Notes under the pieces: generated by a model
Told to the model about the DNA's origin: nothing
The model's input: only the letters and a program-made list of their open reading frames with translations
The model's database searches: none
Made by a program: the position numbers and the translations under genes
Part shown: in pieces, positions 47,297 through 55,863 of the stretch
Layout of the letters: each line of letters begins with the position of its first letter
Position numbering within the stretch: position 1 is the stretch's first letter
Source of the DNA: CAVONB01 sp963697205
Lineage (GTDB): Bacteria; Pseudomonadota; Alphaproteobacteria; Rhizobiales; Hyphomicrobiaceae
Length of the DNA stretch: 64,000 nucleotides
NCBI GenBank assembly: GCA_963697205.1
Contig: CAVONB010000010.1
Location: forward strand, 124,001 to 188,000
Direction of reading: 5' to 3'

Positions 47297-47995
47297 TTAG
47301 GCCTTGCGCACGGTGCGCTGTTCGATGCGCTTCTCGGGATGGGGGTTGTGCACGATACGCTTCACAAAGATGCCGGGCGTGTGGATCTGGTCCGGATCGA
47401 GGTCGCCGACCTCGACGAGATGCTCCACCTCGACGATCGTGTTCTTGCTTGCCGTGGCGACCATCGGATTGAAGTTGCGCGACGTCATCCGGTAGATGAG
47501 GTTGCCCGCCTTGTCGCCTTTCCATGCCTTCACGAGCGATAGATCCGCAAACAGCGACCGCTCCATGATGTACTTCTGGCCGTCGAACTCCTTCACCTCT
47601 TTGCCCTCGGCCACAACTGTGCCGTAGCCGGTCTTGGTGTAGAAGGCCGGGATGCCCGCGCCGCCCGCGCGCAGCTTTTCCGCGAGCGTGCCCTGCGGCG
47701 TGAAATCGAGTTCGAGCTCGCCCGCCAGGAACTGGCGCTCGAATTCCTTGTTCTCGCCGACATAGGATGAGATCATCTTCTTGATCTGGCGCGTTTCGAG
47801 CAGCAGGCCGAGACCGAAGCCATCGACGCCGGCGTTGTTGGAAATCGCCGTCAGGCCCTTCGCGCCGGTATCGCGCAGCGCCGCGATCAGCGCCTCCGGG
47901 ATGCCGCACAGGCCGAACCCGCCCACTGCGACCGTGATGCCGTCCCTCACGAGACCGTCGAGCGCCGCCTGCGCGCTCGGATAGACCTTGTTCAT
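47297..47995 (-). CDS. scoA: 3-oxoacid CoA-transferase, subunit A
   Basis: The 232-residue alpha subunit. Family blocks: TVAVGGFGLCGIPEALI, LTAISNNAGVDGFGLG, IKKMISSYVGENKEFERQ, PAFYTKTGYGT and YRMTSRNFNPMVATA. The ATG at 47995 follows GGAAGGAGACG. Co-transcribed with scoB and ended by the terminator at 46581-46617. Subunit names follow the common A-then-B order. Confidence 0.95.
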   Translation of the reverse strand: MNKVYPSAQAALDGLVRDGITVAVGGFGLCGIPEALIAALRDTGAKGLTAISNNAGVDGFGLGLLLETRQIKKMISSYVGENKEFERQFLAGELELDFTPQGTLAEKLRAGGAGIPAFYTKTGYGTVVAEGKEVKEFDGQKYIMERSLFADLSLVKAWKGDKAGNLIYRMTSRNFNPMVATASKNTIVEVEHLVEVGDLDPDQIHTPGIFVKRIVHNPHPEKRIEQRTVRKA

Positions 47996-48430
47996 TGTGC
48001 GTCGTCTCCTTCCCTGTCCTCACGAGCGCGACCACGCCACCTCCAGGCCGGGCGCAATCGCCAGGCCCCGGGGCGGGTTGGGTGGTCGGCTGGCAGCCAA
48101 ATGGCTCCGGCGTCGCGCGTGGCGACCGTCGATAGGTCTCCTTAGCACGGGCCAATCCCCGCTGACAGTAGGCGGTCGCCCACCGCCCGGGCAAGAGGAC
48201 TGGCCTTCGCCCCTCAATCGCCTTGGCCCCCAGCCGACTCCTCCCCCCGGCCCGCCTCGCTCCCCGGCCGCCCCATCCCTCACATGCTGCCCCGCCCGTG
48301 CCCAGCCAACTGATGCCAGTGCGGCGCCTTTTCCATCCCCACGCGCGCGGCTTGCGTCGGACCTCGGTCTCGGGCACTGCTCAGGCGGCCGAAGTGGCCG
48401 GTCGCCACGACTGCAGCAGGGAGCCCGAAG
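47996..48430. other. 435-base divergent spacer scoAB / deacylase
   Basis: No gene is convincing here; open frames on both strands are Pro/Arg-rich and fit high GC alone. It must hold promoters for scoA (minus) and the deacylase (plus). I see no strong inverted repeat. Confidence 0.45.
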
Positions 48431-49489
48431 GTGCGCAACGCCTTTTCGATCGGTGGCACCGAGGTGGCGCCGGGTGCGCGTCACCTTATCGATCTGCCCG
48501 TCTCCAAGCTCTCCAACCATGCTCCCGTGACGCTGCCTGTGCATGTCCTGCACGGCGCGCGGCCCGGCCCGACCATGTTCCTGTCGGCAGCGATCCACGG
48601 CGACGAGCTGAACGGCGTCGAAATCATCCGCCGCGTGCTGCGCACCGTCCAGCCCGGCAACATCTCCGGCACGCTGCTGTGCGTGCCGATCGTCAACGCC
48701 TTCGGCTTCATCGGCCATTCCCGGTACTTGCCCGACCGCCGCGACCTCAACCGCGCTTTTCCTGGGTCGGGCGCCGGCTCGCTCGCCTCCCGGCTGGCAC
48801 ACCTGTTCTTGACAGAGGTCGTCAAGCGCTCGCAGATCGGCATCGATTTGCACACCGCCGCCATCCACCGCGTGAACCTGCCGCAGATCCGCTGTCAGTT
48901 CGACGGACGGCCTCAGTTGCGGCGGCTGGGCGAGGCCTTCGGCGCCGACGTCATCCTGGAAAGCCCGGAGCGGCCGGGCTCTCTGCGCCGGGCCGCGCGC
49001 GAGGCCGGCGTCGAAGTCCTTGTCTACGAAGGTGGCGAGGGCCTGCGGTTCGACGAGTTTGCGATCAAGGCCGGCGTAGAGGGCATTGCCGGCGTCATGC
49101 TCCAGATGGGCATGCTGGAGCTGCCCGATGGCGTCGAGGCGGTAACCCGCCGCGAGAGCGCGCGCCCGCCGCTCTTCGCCAATGCCGCGCGCTGGGTACG
49201 CGCCCCCGAAGGCGGCGTCCTGCGCACGGTGAAGCGCATCGGCGAGGCCGTCAGCCAGGGCGAGGTCATCGGCCAGATCGCCAATCCCTATGACGAGGCC
49301 GCCATCGACGTGCGCGCGCCCCGTCGCGGCATCGTCATCGGCCGCACCACGCTACCTGTCGTCAACATGGGCGACGCGCTGTTCCACATCGCCTGGTCCG
49401 ACGAGTTCGCAGGCCGCCCGCGGCGCGACGCGCAGGCCGGCGAGCCAGTCGCGCCCGAGCCTGTCATGGACGAGGACGAGATCATCTGA
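48431..49489 (+). CDS. AstE/AspA-family zinc deacylase
   Basis: A 352-residue M14-like zinc enzyme of the succinylglutamate desuccinylase/aspartoacylase family. Zinc ligands are H56 and E59 in AAIHGDELNG and H141 in IDLHTAA; RDLNRAFPG is the substrate Arg region. A C-terminal beta-barrel-like part (about 265-335) is typical of the longer branch. It removes an acyl group from an N-acyl amino acid or similar compound; the ectoine-derivative deacylase DoeB is a relative. Starts with GTG at 48431. Followed 59 bases later by an amidase, suggesting a shared amide-degrading role. Confidence 0.85.
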   Translation: MRNAFSIGGTEVAPGARHLIDLPVSKLSNHAPVTLPVHVLHGARPGPTMFLSAAIHGDELNGVEIIRRVLRTVQPGNISGTLLCVPIVNAFGFIGHSRYLPDRRDLNRAFPGSGAGSLASRLAHLFLTEVVKRSQIGIDLHTAAIHRVNLPQIRCQFDGRPQLRRLGEAFGADVILESPERPGSLRRAAREAGVEVLVYEGGEGLRFDEFAIKAGVEGIAGVMLQMGMLELPDGVEAVTRRESARPPLFANAARWVRAPEGGVLRTVKRIGEAVSQGEVIGQIANPYDEAAIDVRAPRRGIVIGRTTLPVVNMGDALFHIAWSDEFAGRPRRDAQAGEPVAPEPVMDEDEII

Positions 49490-49548
49490 GACGATGGGCT
49501 GCCGGCTGCGCGCGTCGCCGGCCCTGGCATTATATCTTGGGGAATCAC

Positions 49549-50946
49549 ATGACCGATCTGTGGCGTCTGACGTCGAGCGAGATCGCCGCGCGCGTGCGGC
49601 GCCGGGAGCTGTCGGCTGCGCAGGTGACCGAGGCCGCGCTGGCCCGCCTGGCCGCAGTCAATCCGAAGATCAACGCCGTCGTCACCGAGATGCCTGAGGC
49701 CGCCCGTGCGGCAGCCCGCCGGATCGACGAGCGCATCGGCCGTGGCGAGGACGTCGGCGCTCTGGCCGGTGTGCCGGTCACGATCAAGGTCAACCTCGAC
49801 CAGGCGGGCTATGCGACCACCAACGGCGTGCGCCTTCAAAAGGACCTCGTCGCCAAGGTCGACAGTCCCGTCGTCGACAACCTCGTCAGGGCCGGCGCGG
49901 TCGTCGTCGGCCGAACCAACACGCCCGCCTTCTCACTGCGCTGGTTCACGCGCAACAGCCTGCACGGGCATACACTGAATCCGCATGACCGGACGGTCAC
50001 GCCGGGCGGATCGTCGGGTGGTTCGGCCGCAGCGGTGGCCGCCGGCATCGTACCGCTCGGGCACGCGACCGACATTGCCGGCTCGATCCGCTATCCCGCT
50101 TACGCCTGCGGTCTGCACGGCCTGCGCCCGAGCCTCGGCCGAATCCCCGCCATGAACTTCAGCGCGCCTGACCGTCATATCGGTGGCCAGCTCATGGCGA
50201 CGTCCGGCCCTCTCGCCCGCTCGATCGCCGATGTGGACCTGGCCTACCGCGTCATGTCCGGCGCGGACCTGCGCGACCCCTGGTACGTCCCCGTGCCGCT
50301 CGACGGCCCTGCGATGCCCCGTCGCGCTGCACTGACGGTTGCACCGGAAGGCCTTGCCGTCGCGCCTGAGGTCGAGCGCGCGCTGCGCGACGCCGCTGCC
50401 CGCCTGAAGGATTCCGGCTGGGAAGTGGTCGAGACGCCGTGTCCGCCTTTGCGTGAGGCCGTTGGCGTGCAGCTCATGCTGTGGCTCGCCGAGTTCCGCC
50501 GCGGCGCCAGCGACGCGGTGGCCCGCGAAGGCGATCCCGACGCGCGCTTCGTCTACGGCGAGATGGAAAAGCTGTGCCCGCCGCCGACGCTGGAGTCGTT
50601 TATGGACGCCTTGCAGACGCGTGCCCGCCTCGCCCGCGAGTGGCAGCTGTTCCTGGACCAGTACCCGGTGCTGATCTGTCCGGTGTCCGCCGAGCTGCCA
50701 TTCCCCGACCAACTCGACGTCGAGGGCCCCGCAGCGTTCCAGCGCGTGTGGGAGGCGCAACTTACCCAGATCGCCGTGCCCGTGATGGGCCTGCCCGGTC
50801 TCACGGTGACCACCGGCAAGGTCGGCACGCGCCCTGTCGGCGTGCATCTCGTCGGCAAGCGCTTTCGCGAGGACATCTTGCTGGATGCGGGCGCCGCCAT
50901 CGAAGCCGCCGGCCCGCCGCTGGCACCGGTTGATCCATCTTGGTAG
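49549..50946 (+). CDS. Amidase (amidase-signature family)
   Basis: A 465-residue amidase-signature hydrolase. The Ser-cisSer-Lys triad is intact: K80 in VPVTIKVNLD, S155 in PGGSSGGSAAA and S179 in TDIAGSIRYPA, with the same 75 and 24 residue spacings as in FAAH. It cleaves an amide to acid and ammonia; the substrate is unknown. The preferred ATG is 49549 (after TTGGGGAA); a GTG/ATG-type start at 49537 is possible. Downstream of the deacylase, probably co-transcribed, and followed by two REP-like copies. Confidence 0.92.
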   Translation: MTDLWRLTSSEIAARVRRRELSAAQVTEAALARLAAVNPKINAVVTEMPEAARAAARRIDERIGRGEDVGALAGVPVTIKVNLDQAGYATTNGVRLQKDLVAKVDSPVVDNLVRAGAVVVGRTNTPAFSLRWFTRNSLHGHTLNPHDRTVTPGGSSGGSAAAVAAGIVPLGHATDIAGSIRYPAYACGLHGLRPSLGRIPAMNFSAPDRHIGGQLMATSGPLARSIADVDLAYRVMSGADLRDPWYVPVPLDGPAMPRRAALTVAPEGLAVAPEVERALRDAAARLKDSGWEVVETPCPPLREAVGVQLMLWLAEFRRGASDAVAREGDPDARFVYGEMEKLCPPPTLESFMDALQTRARLAREWQLFLDQYPVLICPVSAELPFPDQLDVEGPAAFQRVWEAQLTQIAVPVMGLPGLTVTTGKVGTRPVGVHLVGKRFREDILLDAGAAIEAAGPPLAPVDPSW

Positions 50947-50955
50947 CGCAACATC

Positions 50956-50988
50956 GCGCCGGCGGCCGGCGCGCCGGAGGCGTGTCGC
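50956..50988. repeat. REP-like near-palindrome, copy D (damaged)
   Basis: Same left arm and centre as copy E (GCGCCGGCG-GCCGG-CGCGCCGGAGG) but the right arm breaks off after TGTCGC. Flank GCGCAACATC matches other copies. Only 72 bases from copy E. Confidence 0.7.
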
Positions 50989-51027
50989 GGTGGGGTAAGC
51001 GATCGCTGGCTCCGATGGCGCAGCATC

Positions 51028-51066
51028 GCGCCGGCGGCCGGCGCGCCGGAGGCGTGTCGCCGGCGC
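51028..51066. repeat. REP-like 39-nt near-palindrome, copy E
   Basis: GCGCCGGCG pairs perfectly with CGCCGGCGC; the inner part differs from copies A-C (CGCGCCGG instead of CTCCCC), so it is a second subtype. The upstream flank GCGCAGCATC equals that of copy A. It ends seven bases before the stop of the response-regulator gene. Confidence 0.75.
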
Positions 51067-51072
51067 AAATGA

Positions 51073-51522
51073 TCAATGCGGCGGCAGCTGCGCGAGCCGG
51101 ATCCAGTAGTCGTTGAGCGACTTCACGATATCGACCAGCGCCTCGAACGTGACTGGCTTTGTGATGAACGAGGCGACGCCGAGGTCGTAGGTGCGCAGGA
51201 TGTCCTCTTCGAGCTTCGACGTGGTCAGCACAACAACCGGGATGCGCCGCAGCTCGGGATCGGCCTTGAGTTGGGTCAGCACGCCGCGCCCGTCTAGCCG
51301 GGGCATGTTCAAATCGAGCAGGATTAGCGCCGGATGGGGCTTGCCCGAGGCCGCGTCGGCCGTCCGCGCCGCGCTGCGCAAATAGAGCATGAGCTGCTCG
51401 CCGTCTTCCGCGTAGACGCGCGGGTTCGCCAGGCGGTTCTCCTTGAACGCGTCCTCGATCATCAGCCGATCGTCGCTGTCGTCGTCGGCGACGACGATGG
51501 TGGCAAGGGGCTGTTGTGTCAT
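51073..51522 (-). CDS. Single-domain response regulator (Rcp1-like)
   Basis: A 149-residue receiver domain with no output domain. The acidic pocket is D13-D15 (VADDDSDD), the phosphate acceptor D70 in LILLDLNMPRLDG, the switch Thr about 100-101 (VVLTTSK) and K122 (ITKPV). The insert RSAARTADAASGKPHP between helix 2 and strand 3 is typical of the Rcp1/phytochrome-associated subgroup. The partner kinase is not adjacent; the hybrid kinase at 33-35 kb is one candidate by availability only. REP copy E touches its 3' end. Confidence 0.9.
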   Translation of the reverse strand: MTQQPLATIVVADDDSDDRLMIEDAFKENRLANPRVYAEDGEQLMLYLRSAARTADAASGKPHPALILLDLNMPRLDGRGVLTQLKADPELRRIPVVVLTTSKLEEDILRTYDLGVASFITKPVTFEALVDIVKSLNDYWIRLAQLPPH

Positions 51523-51799
51523 TGATCCGATCGCGACGATGAGTTTGGAGCCGCAACTTATCGGTGTAACCGTAATCGGAAAGTTAACACGCTGACGCTC
51601 CTTTTCGCATCTGCGTGAATTGCCCTGTTATTGTGCACCGCCGAGCGCTCCGGCGCATCGCCACGCGGGTGCCAGCCCCGGCCCGGGTCGCCGGTCAACA
51701 AATCCTTAACAATGGCGAGCCTCGCACCCTATTGTCGCCTGACGCTCAAACGCTCGCGCGCCAGACCGATCAGGCGCCCGACCCAACCGGAGGTCCGCC

Positions 51800-52762
51800 A
51801 TGAAGCTCGTCACCTTCGAGCCGCAGCCTGGCACGCGCCACATCGGTGCGCACGTTGACGCCGATCACATCGCGGATTTCACCGCAGCGGACGCAACTCC
51901 CGAGATGGCGAGCATGCTTGGTCTGATCGACGGCGGCGAGCCGGCCCTGGCGCGCGCACGCGAACTCTTGAAGTCGGCGGACCATGTGCACCCGCTCGCC
52001 TCCGTCCGCCTGCTCGCACCCGTTCCGGTGCCGCGCCAGATGCGCGACTTCCTGGTGTTCGAAAAGCACCTGATGCAGGCACGCGAGCAATCCTTCCGCC
52101 GCATCAACAAGGACGCGCCCGATCTGGACGCGCGCCTCGAGGCCGCCCGAGCGGAGGGTCGCTTCAAGCCGGCGCCGATCTGGTACAAGCAGCCGATATA
52201 CTACAAGGCCAACCGCTTCTCCGTGATCGGTCACGGCCAGACGATCGAGTGGCCGCGCTACGCCAAGCTCCTTGACTACGAGCTCGAGTTCGGCGTCTTC
52301 GTCGGCAAGACCGGCAAGGACATCGCCCGTGAAAAGGCGCACGAGCACATCTTTGGATACACGATCTTCAACGACATCTCCGCGCGCGATGCCCAGGCCG
52401 CCGAGATGGCCGGCATGCTCGGTCCCGCCAAGGGTAAGGACTTCGACACCGGCAACATCCTGGGCCCGTGCATCGTCACACCCGACGAGCTGAAGGCCCC
52501 CGACAACCTCACGATGATAGCGCGCGTCAACGGCGAGGAGTGGTCGCGCGGCAGCTCCGCCACGATGCACCACAAGTTCCCCGACATCATCGCCCACGCC
52601 TCCATGAGCGAGACGCTCTACGCAGGCGAGTTTCTGGGCTCGGGCACGGTCGGCGGAGGCAGCGGTCTCGAGCAGGGCCGCTACCTCGAGCCCGGCGATG
52701 TCATCGAGCTCGAGGTCGAAGGTATCGGCATCCTGGAAAACCGCATCGTGCAGACGGCCTGA
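51800..52762 (+). CDS. Fumarylacetoacetate-hydrolase (FAH) family protein
   Basis: A 320-residue FAH-fold enzyme. The metal and active-site segments are LLDYELEFGVFVGK (Glu ligands), FNDISARDAQ and MHHKFPDIIAHAS, with the GSGTVGGGSGLEQGRYLEPGDVIELEVEGIG ending. Family members cleave C-C bonds in 1,3-diketo acids or act as hydratases or isomerases in aromatic catabolism. A 277-base spacer with no gene separates it from the divergent response regulator. The ATG at 51800 has a CCGGAGG before it. Confidence 0.9.
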   Translation: MKLVTFEPQPGTRHIGAHVDADHIADFTAADATPEMASMLGLIDGGEPALARARELLKSADHVHPLASVRLLAPVPVPRQMRDFLVFEKHLMQAREQSFRRINKDAPDLDARLEAARAEGRFKPAPIWYKQPIYYKANRFSVIGHGQTIEWPRYAKLLDYELEFGVFVGKTGKDIAREKAHEHIFGYTIFNDISARDAQAAEMAGMLGPAKGKDFDTGNILGPCIVTPDELKAPDNLTMIARVNGEEWSRGSSATMHHKFPDIIAHASMSETLYAGEFLGSGTVGGGSGLEQGRYLEPGDVIELEVEGIGILENRIVQTA

Positions 52763-52804
52763 GACCAGAAGTCCTGGGACCGTCGCAGTCGGCAGGAGGC
52801 GATC

Positions 52805-53215
52805 TTGAAGTTGAGCCTGCGCCAGAAAATCACCGCGCTCGTGCTGGTCGCCACCCTCGGCTACGTGCTGGACAGGACGTGGCCGCGCGAGCCTACGATC
52901 GAGCGTTTGGAACGCCAGCTTGCCGGATCGCGCTGCGATTTCACTTTCGAGTCCGATCGTTGTGCTTGGCGCGGGTTCGAGCCCTTGGCCGCGCTCCTGA
53001 CGACTTGGCACGATTGTGATCTATGGGCCGTGCAATGCCTGGGCGGGCTTCCCGGCTCCGGTGCCGTCGCGCCGTTGATCGAGGTGCTGAGAACCAAAAC
53101 CGACATCGAGACCTGCGACGGGGTGCTCCCCATCCGAACCTTCGCCGTATCGAGCCTCGGCAGGATCGGCGATCGCGCAGCAATCGAGTTCGCTGAAGCA
53201 GCACTTGCAGCGTAA
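52805..53215 (+). CDS. Membrane-anchored HEAT-like small protein (TTG start, possible C-terminal frameshift)
   Basis: 136 residues as read. An N-terminal hydrophobic segment (about 9-22) anchors or exports it; four cysteines (SRCDFTF, SDRCAW, WHDCDLWAVQC) and the helical SLGRIGDRAAIEFAEAALAA resemble a HEAT/PBS-lyase repeat. The TTG start is supported by a perfect AGGAGG five bases upstream. After the TAA at 53213, the +1 frame continues with codons that read well (RKPMARLSLGATGCAARPED, then LEVAVQALSRLER and a TGA at about 53312), so one lost or gained base near 53200 may have cut about 30 residues. Function unknown. Confidence 0.6.
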   Translation: MKLSLRQKITALVLVATLGYVLDRTWPREPTIERLERQLAGSRCDFTFESDRCAWRGFEPLAALLTTWHDCDLWAVQCLGGLPGSGAVAPLIEVLRTKTDIETCDGVLPIRTFAVSSLGRIGDRAAIEFAEAALAA

Positions 53216-53334
53216 GCCCATGGCTAGGTTGTCGTTGGGCGCCACGGGCTGCGCGGCGCGGCCCGAAGACCTGGAGGTGGCGGTCCAGGCGCTGTCCAGA
53301 CTGGAGCGCTGACCTTCGCGCGCCTACTATAGGC

Positions 53335-53616
53335 TCAGCGGTCCGCCCGCATGTCGTCATAGCCGCGATGCCGGCGCATGTAGGCGCGGATGAAGGAGCA
53401 CCGTGGCACCACACTCGCGCCCTGCGCCCGCAGGTAATCCAGTATCGCGCTGACCAGCCGCGCGCCGATACCGCGGCCTTTCAGGTGCGCGGGAACCTCG
53501 GCGTGCAGCAACCAGACTGCATCCGGCTCGCGCCGATAGCTGACGAACGCCGTTTCGCCGCCTTCCAGCGCCATCTCGAAGCGGCTTCGGGCGGCATTGT
53601 CGGTGATGGCACTCAT
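53335..53616 (-). CDS. Small GNAT (Gcn5-like, YjdJ type) acetyltransferase
   Basis: A 93-residue mini-GNAT of the PF14542 type. It has FEMALEGGETAFVSYRRE, LLHAEVPAHLKGRGIGARLVSAILDYLRA with the acetyl-CoA loop KGRGIG, and RCSFIRAYMRRHRGYDD at the end. Such short members are widespread; targets are unknown. The ATG at 53616 follows GGAGCCGCC. Divergent from the CoA-transferase gene. Confidence 0.85.
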   Translation of the reverse strand: MSAITDNAARSRFEMALEGGETAFVSYRREPDAVWLLHAEVPAHLKGRGIGARLVSAILDYLRAQGASVVPRCSFIRAYMRRHRGYDDMRADR

Positions 53617-53801
53617 GGCGGCTCCATGGACTGGCGGACCGGAGGCAGATGGCGGCCTACCCCTGGCCATATAAGGGCGCCCGGCCGCCATGGCGAGCGG
53701 CGGATCGTCTCCCGCCGGGCCGCCCACGCCTGCGACCCTTCCGTTGTCCCGCGGCATGAGGCATGAAGGGCTCAATAAACGAGATTGGGAGGATCGCAGG
53801 G

Positions 53802-54989
53802 ATGGCTGGCGCACTCGACGGCATCAAGGTGTTGGATCTCACGCGCGTGCTGGCGGGACCGCTTTGCGCCATGACGCTCGGCGACATGGGTGCCGACGTC
53901 ATCAAGGTCGAGCCGCCAAATGGTGACGACACCCGCGGCTGGGGCCCGCCACATGTCGGCGGCGAGGCGGCCTATTTCCTCGGCGTCAATCGCAACAAGA
54001 AGAGCGTCCGCCTCGATCTCTCCAAGCCCGAGGCCAAGAAGGTCTTGGGCGATCTCATCCGCCGCGCCGACGTGCTGGTCGAGAACTACAAATTCGGCAC
54101 CCTCGACAAGTGGGGCTTCGGCGCCGACTGGATGGCCGCCAATGCACCGCGTCTCGTGCACTGCTCGATCACCGGCTACGGCGAGACCGGTCCCAAGGCC
54201 GAGCTGCCCGGCTACGACTTCGTGCTCCAGGCCGAATGCGGCTTGATGAGCATCTGCGGTCCCGAGGACGGCCCGCCCTCCAAATACGGCGTCGCCATTG
54301 TCGACATCGCCACCGGCCAGAACGCCACCATCGGCATTCTCGCAGCCCTGAACGCGCGCCACGCCACCGGCAAGGGCCAGAAGGTCTCCGTCTCGCTCTA
54401 CGAGACCGGCGTCGCCCTGCTTGCCAACGTCGCCTCCAATCATCTGGCCACCGGCCGCGACGCCCGCCGCTTCGGCAACGGCCATCCCAACATCGTCCCC
54501 TACACGACCTACGATACCGCCGACGGCACGCTCGCGCTCGCTGTCGGCAACGACGGCCAGTTCGCCAGGCTCGCCGAGGTCGCCGGTCACCCCGAGTGGC
54601 CGAAGGATGCGCGCTTCACCAAGAACGCCGATCGTGTCGTCAATCGCGTCGAGGTCGACGGCATGGTTGCTGAAGCCATTAAGGCGCACCCCACCGCGTG
54701 GTGGATCGAGCAGTTGCGCGGCGTCGGCGTACCGTGCGGCGCCGTCAACGGCGTCAAGGCCGTGATCGCCGACCCTCAGACCCGCGCGCGCGACATGGTG
54801 ATCGAGGTGGCGCACCCCACTGCCGGCAGCCTGGCCACGCTCGGCTTTCCCGTGAAGCTCTCCGCCACGCCGCCCACCGCGCGCACGCCGCCGCCCCTGC
54901 TGGGCGAGCACACCGAGACCGTTCTGGCCGACGCTTTGGGCCTCGACGCCGACGCCATTGCCGCACTGAAAGCTGCCGGCGCGATCTGA
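53802..54989 (+). CDS. CaiB/BaiF-type CoA-transferase (family III)
   Basis: A 395-residue family III CoA-transferase. The catalytic Asp is D168 in YGVAIVDIATG, equal in position to Asp169 of formyl-CoA transferase. LDLTRVLAGPLCAMTLGDMGADVIKVEPP and LGDLIRRADVLVENYKFGTL are family signatures. It moves CoA between carboxylic acids without a free energy cost; the acid is not known. The ATG at 53802 follows GGGAGGATCGCAGG; the upstream ATG at 53763 is less likely. Methylmalonyl-CoA epimerase begins 16 bases after its stop. Confidence 0.92.
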   Translation: MAGALDGIKVLDLTRVLAGPLCAMTLGDMGADVIKVEPPNGDDTRGWGPPHVGGEAAYFLGVNRNKKSVRLDLSKPEAKKVLGDLIRRADVLVENYKFGTLDKWGFGADWMAANAPRLVHCSITGYGETGPKAELPGYDFVLQAECGLMSICGPEDGPPSKYGVAIVDIATGQNATIGILAALNARHATGKGQKVSVSLYETGVALLANVASNHLATGRDARRFGNGHPNIVPYTTYDTADGTLALAVGNDGQFARLAEVAGHPEWPKDARFTKNADRVVNRVEVDGMVAEAIKAHPTAWWIEQLRGVGVPCGAVNGVKAVIADPQTRARDMVIEVAHPTAGSLATLGFPVKLSATPPTARTPPPLLGEHTETVLADALGLDADAIAALKAAGAI

Positions 54990-55005
54990 TCGGAGGATCG
55001 ACACA

Positions 55006-55428
55006 ATGACGACATCCAACCCTTCGTCCGGCGTCACCGGCCTATCGCACGTGGCGATCGCCGTTCCTGACATCGAGACCGCCGCGCGTCGCCTCGAGGA
55101 GCGCTTCGGCCTGCGCGCAGGTCCGATCCACGACAATGCCGCCCAGAAGGTGCGCCTGTGCTACGTCGACCTCGCCAACACGCGGATCGAGCTGATCGCG
55201 CCGATCGGACCGGACGCGCCGCTCACCCGCTTTCTGGAGAAGAACCCGTCGGGCGGCCTGCACCACATCGCCTTCTCTGTGCCCGACGTCGACGCGGCTC
55301 TCTCCGCGGTGACGGCGGCGGGCGTGCGGCAGGCCGGCGCCACCGGCCGCAACGTGCACGGCCATCCCATCGCATTCCTCAATCCCAAGGACGTGCTTGG
55401 CGCGCTCGTCGAGTTGGAGCAGAACTGA
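55006..55428 (+). CDS. mce: Methylmalonyl-CoA epimerase
   Basis: A 140-residue VOC-fold epimerase that interconverts (R)- and (S)-methylmalonyl-CoA between propionyl-CoA carboxylase and the B12 mutase. Metal ligands are H15 (LSHVAIAV), H86 (GLHHIAFSV) and E136 near the end (GALVELEQ). The ATG at 55006 follows CGGAGGATCG. Pairing with a CoA-transferase suggests both act on short branched acyl-CoA thioesters. Confidence 0.93.
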   Translation: MTTSNPSSGVTGLSHVAIAVPDIETAARRLEERFGLRAGPIHDNAAQKVRLCYVDLANTRIELIAPIGPDAPLTRFLEKNPSGGLHHIAFSVPDVDAALSAVTAAGVRQAGATGRNVHGHPIAFLNPKDVLGALVELEQN

Positions 55429-55455
55429 CGCCGCCCACGTTGCTCCGCATGCCGC

Positions 55456-55863
55456 TCAAAGCGCGTTTTCCAGATGCTCGGGCCAGCGTCGCGGCAGCAC
55501 GAAAACCAGGTCGAAGCCGCAATCATGATCAGCGTAGCGTCGATGCCGCGCAAGCCACAGGCCGGCCGCGCGTCGCACGCGCTGGCGCTGGCGCGTGCCG
55601 ATCGCCGCTTCGGCTTCAGCGCGTGAAGCGCGCCGCTTCACCTCCACGAACGCGATGCGCGTGCCACGGACGGCGACGATGTCGATCTCGCCGAGCGGCG
55701 TGCGCACCCCGCGCCCCACGATACGATAGCCCTTGAGCATCAGCGCGCCCGCCGCCAGCGTCTCCGCCCAGCGTCCGCGTTGCCAGCGCTTGCGTCGGAC
55801 GTGATCGGGCGCAGCATCCGATTGCGCGGACGGCGCCGTGCTGCCGCGCCGTGACCGGCTCAT
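55456..55863 (-). CDS. yraN: YraN (UPF0102) nuclease-like protein
   Basis: A 135-residue YraN-family protein with the restriction-endonuclease-like core: AETLAAGALMLKGYRIVGRGVRTPLGEIDIVA, then FVEVKRR, giving the E-D-ExK acidic pattern. Its role is poorly defined. The ATG overlaps the rsmI stop (ATGA at 55860-55863), so translation is coupled. rsmI-yraN divergent from an LpoA-like gene is a classic proteobacterial arrangement. Confidence 0.93.
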   Translation of the reverse strand: MSRSRRGSTAPSAQSDAAPDHVRRKRWQRGRWAETLAAGALMLKGYRIVGRGVRTPLGEIDIVAVRGTRIAFVEVKRRASRAEAEAAIGTRQRQRVRRAAGLWLARHRRYADHDCGFDLVFVLPRRWPEHLENAL

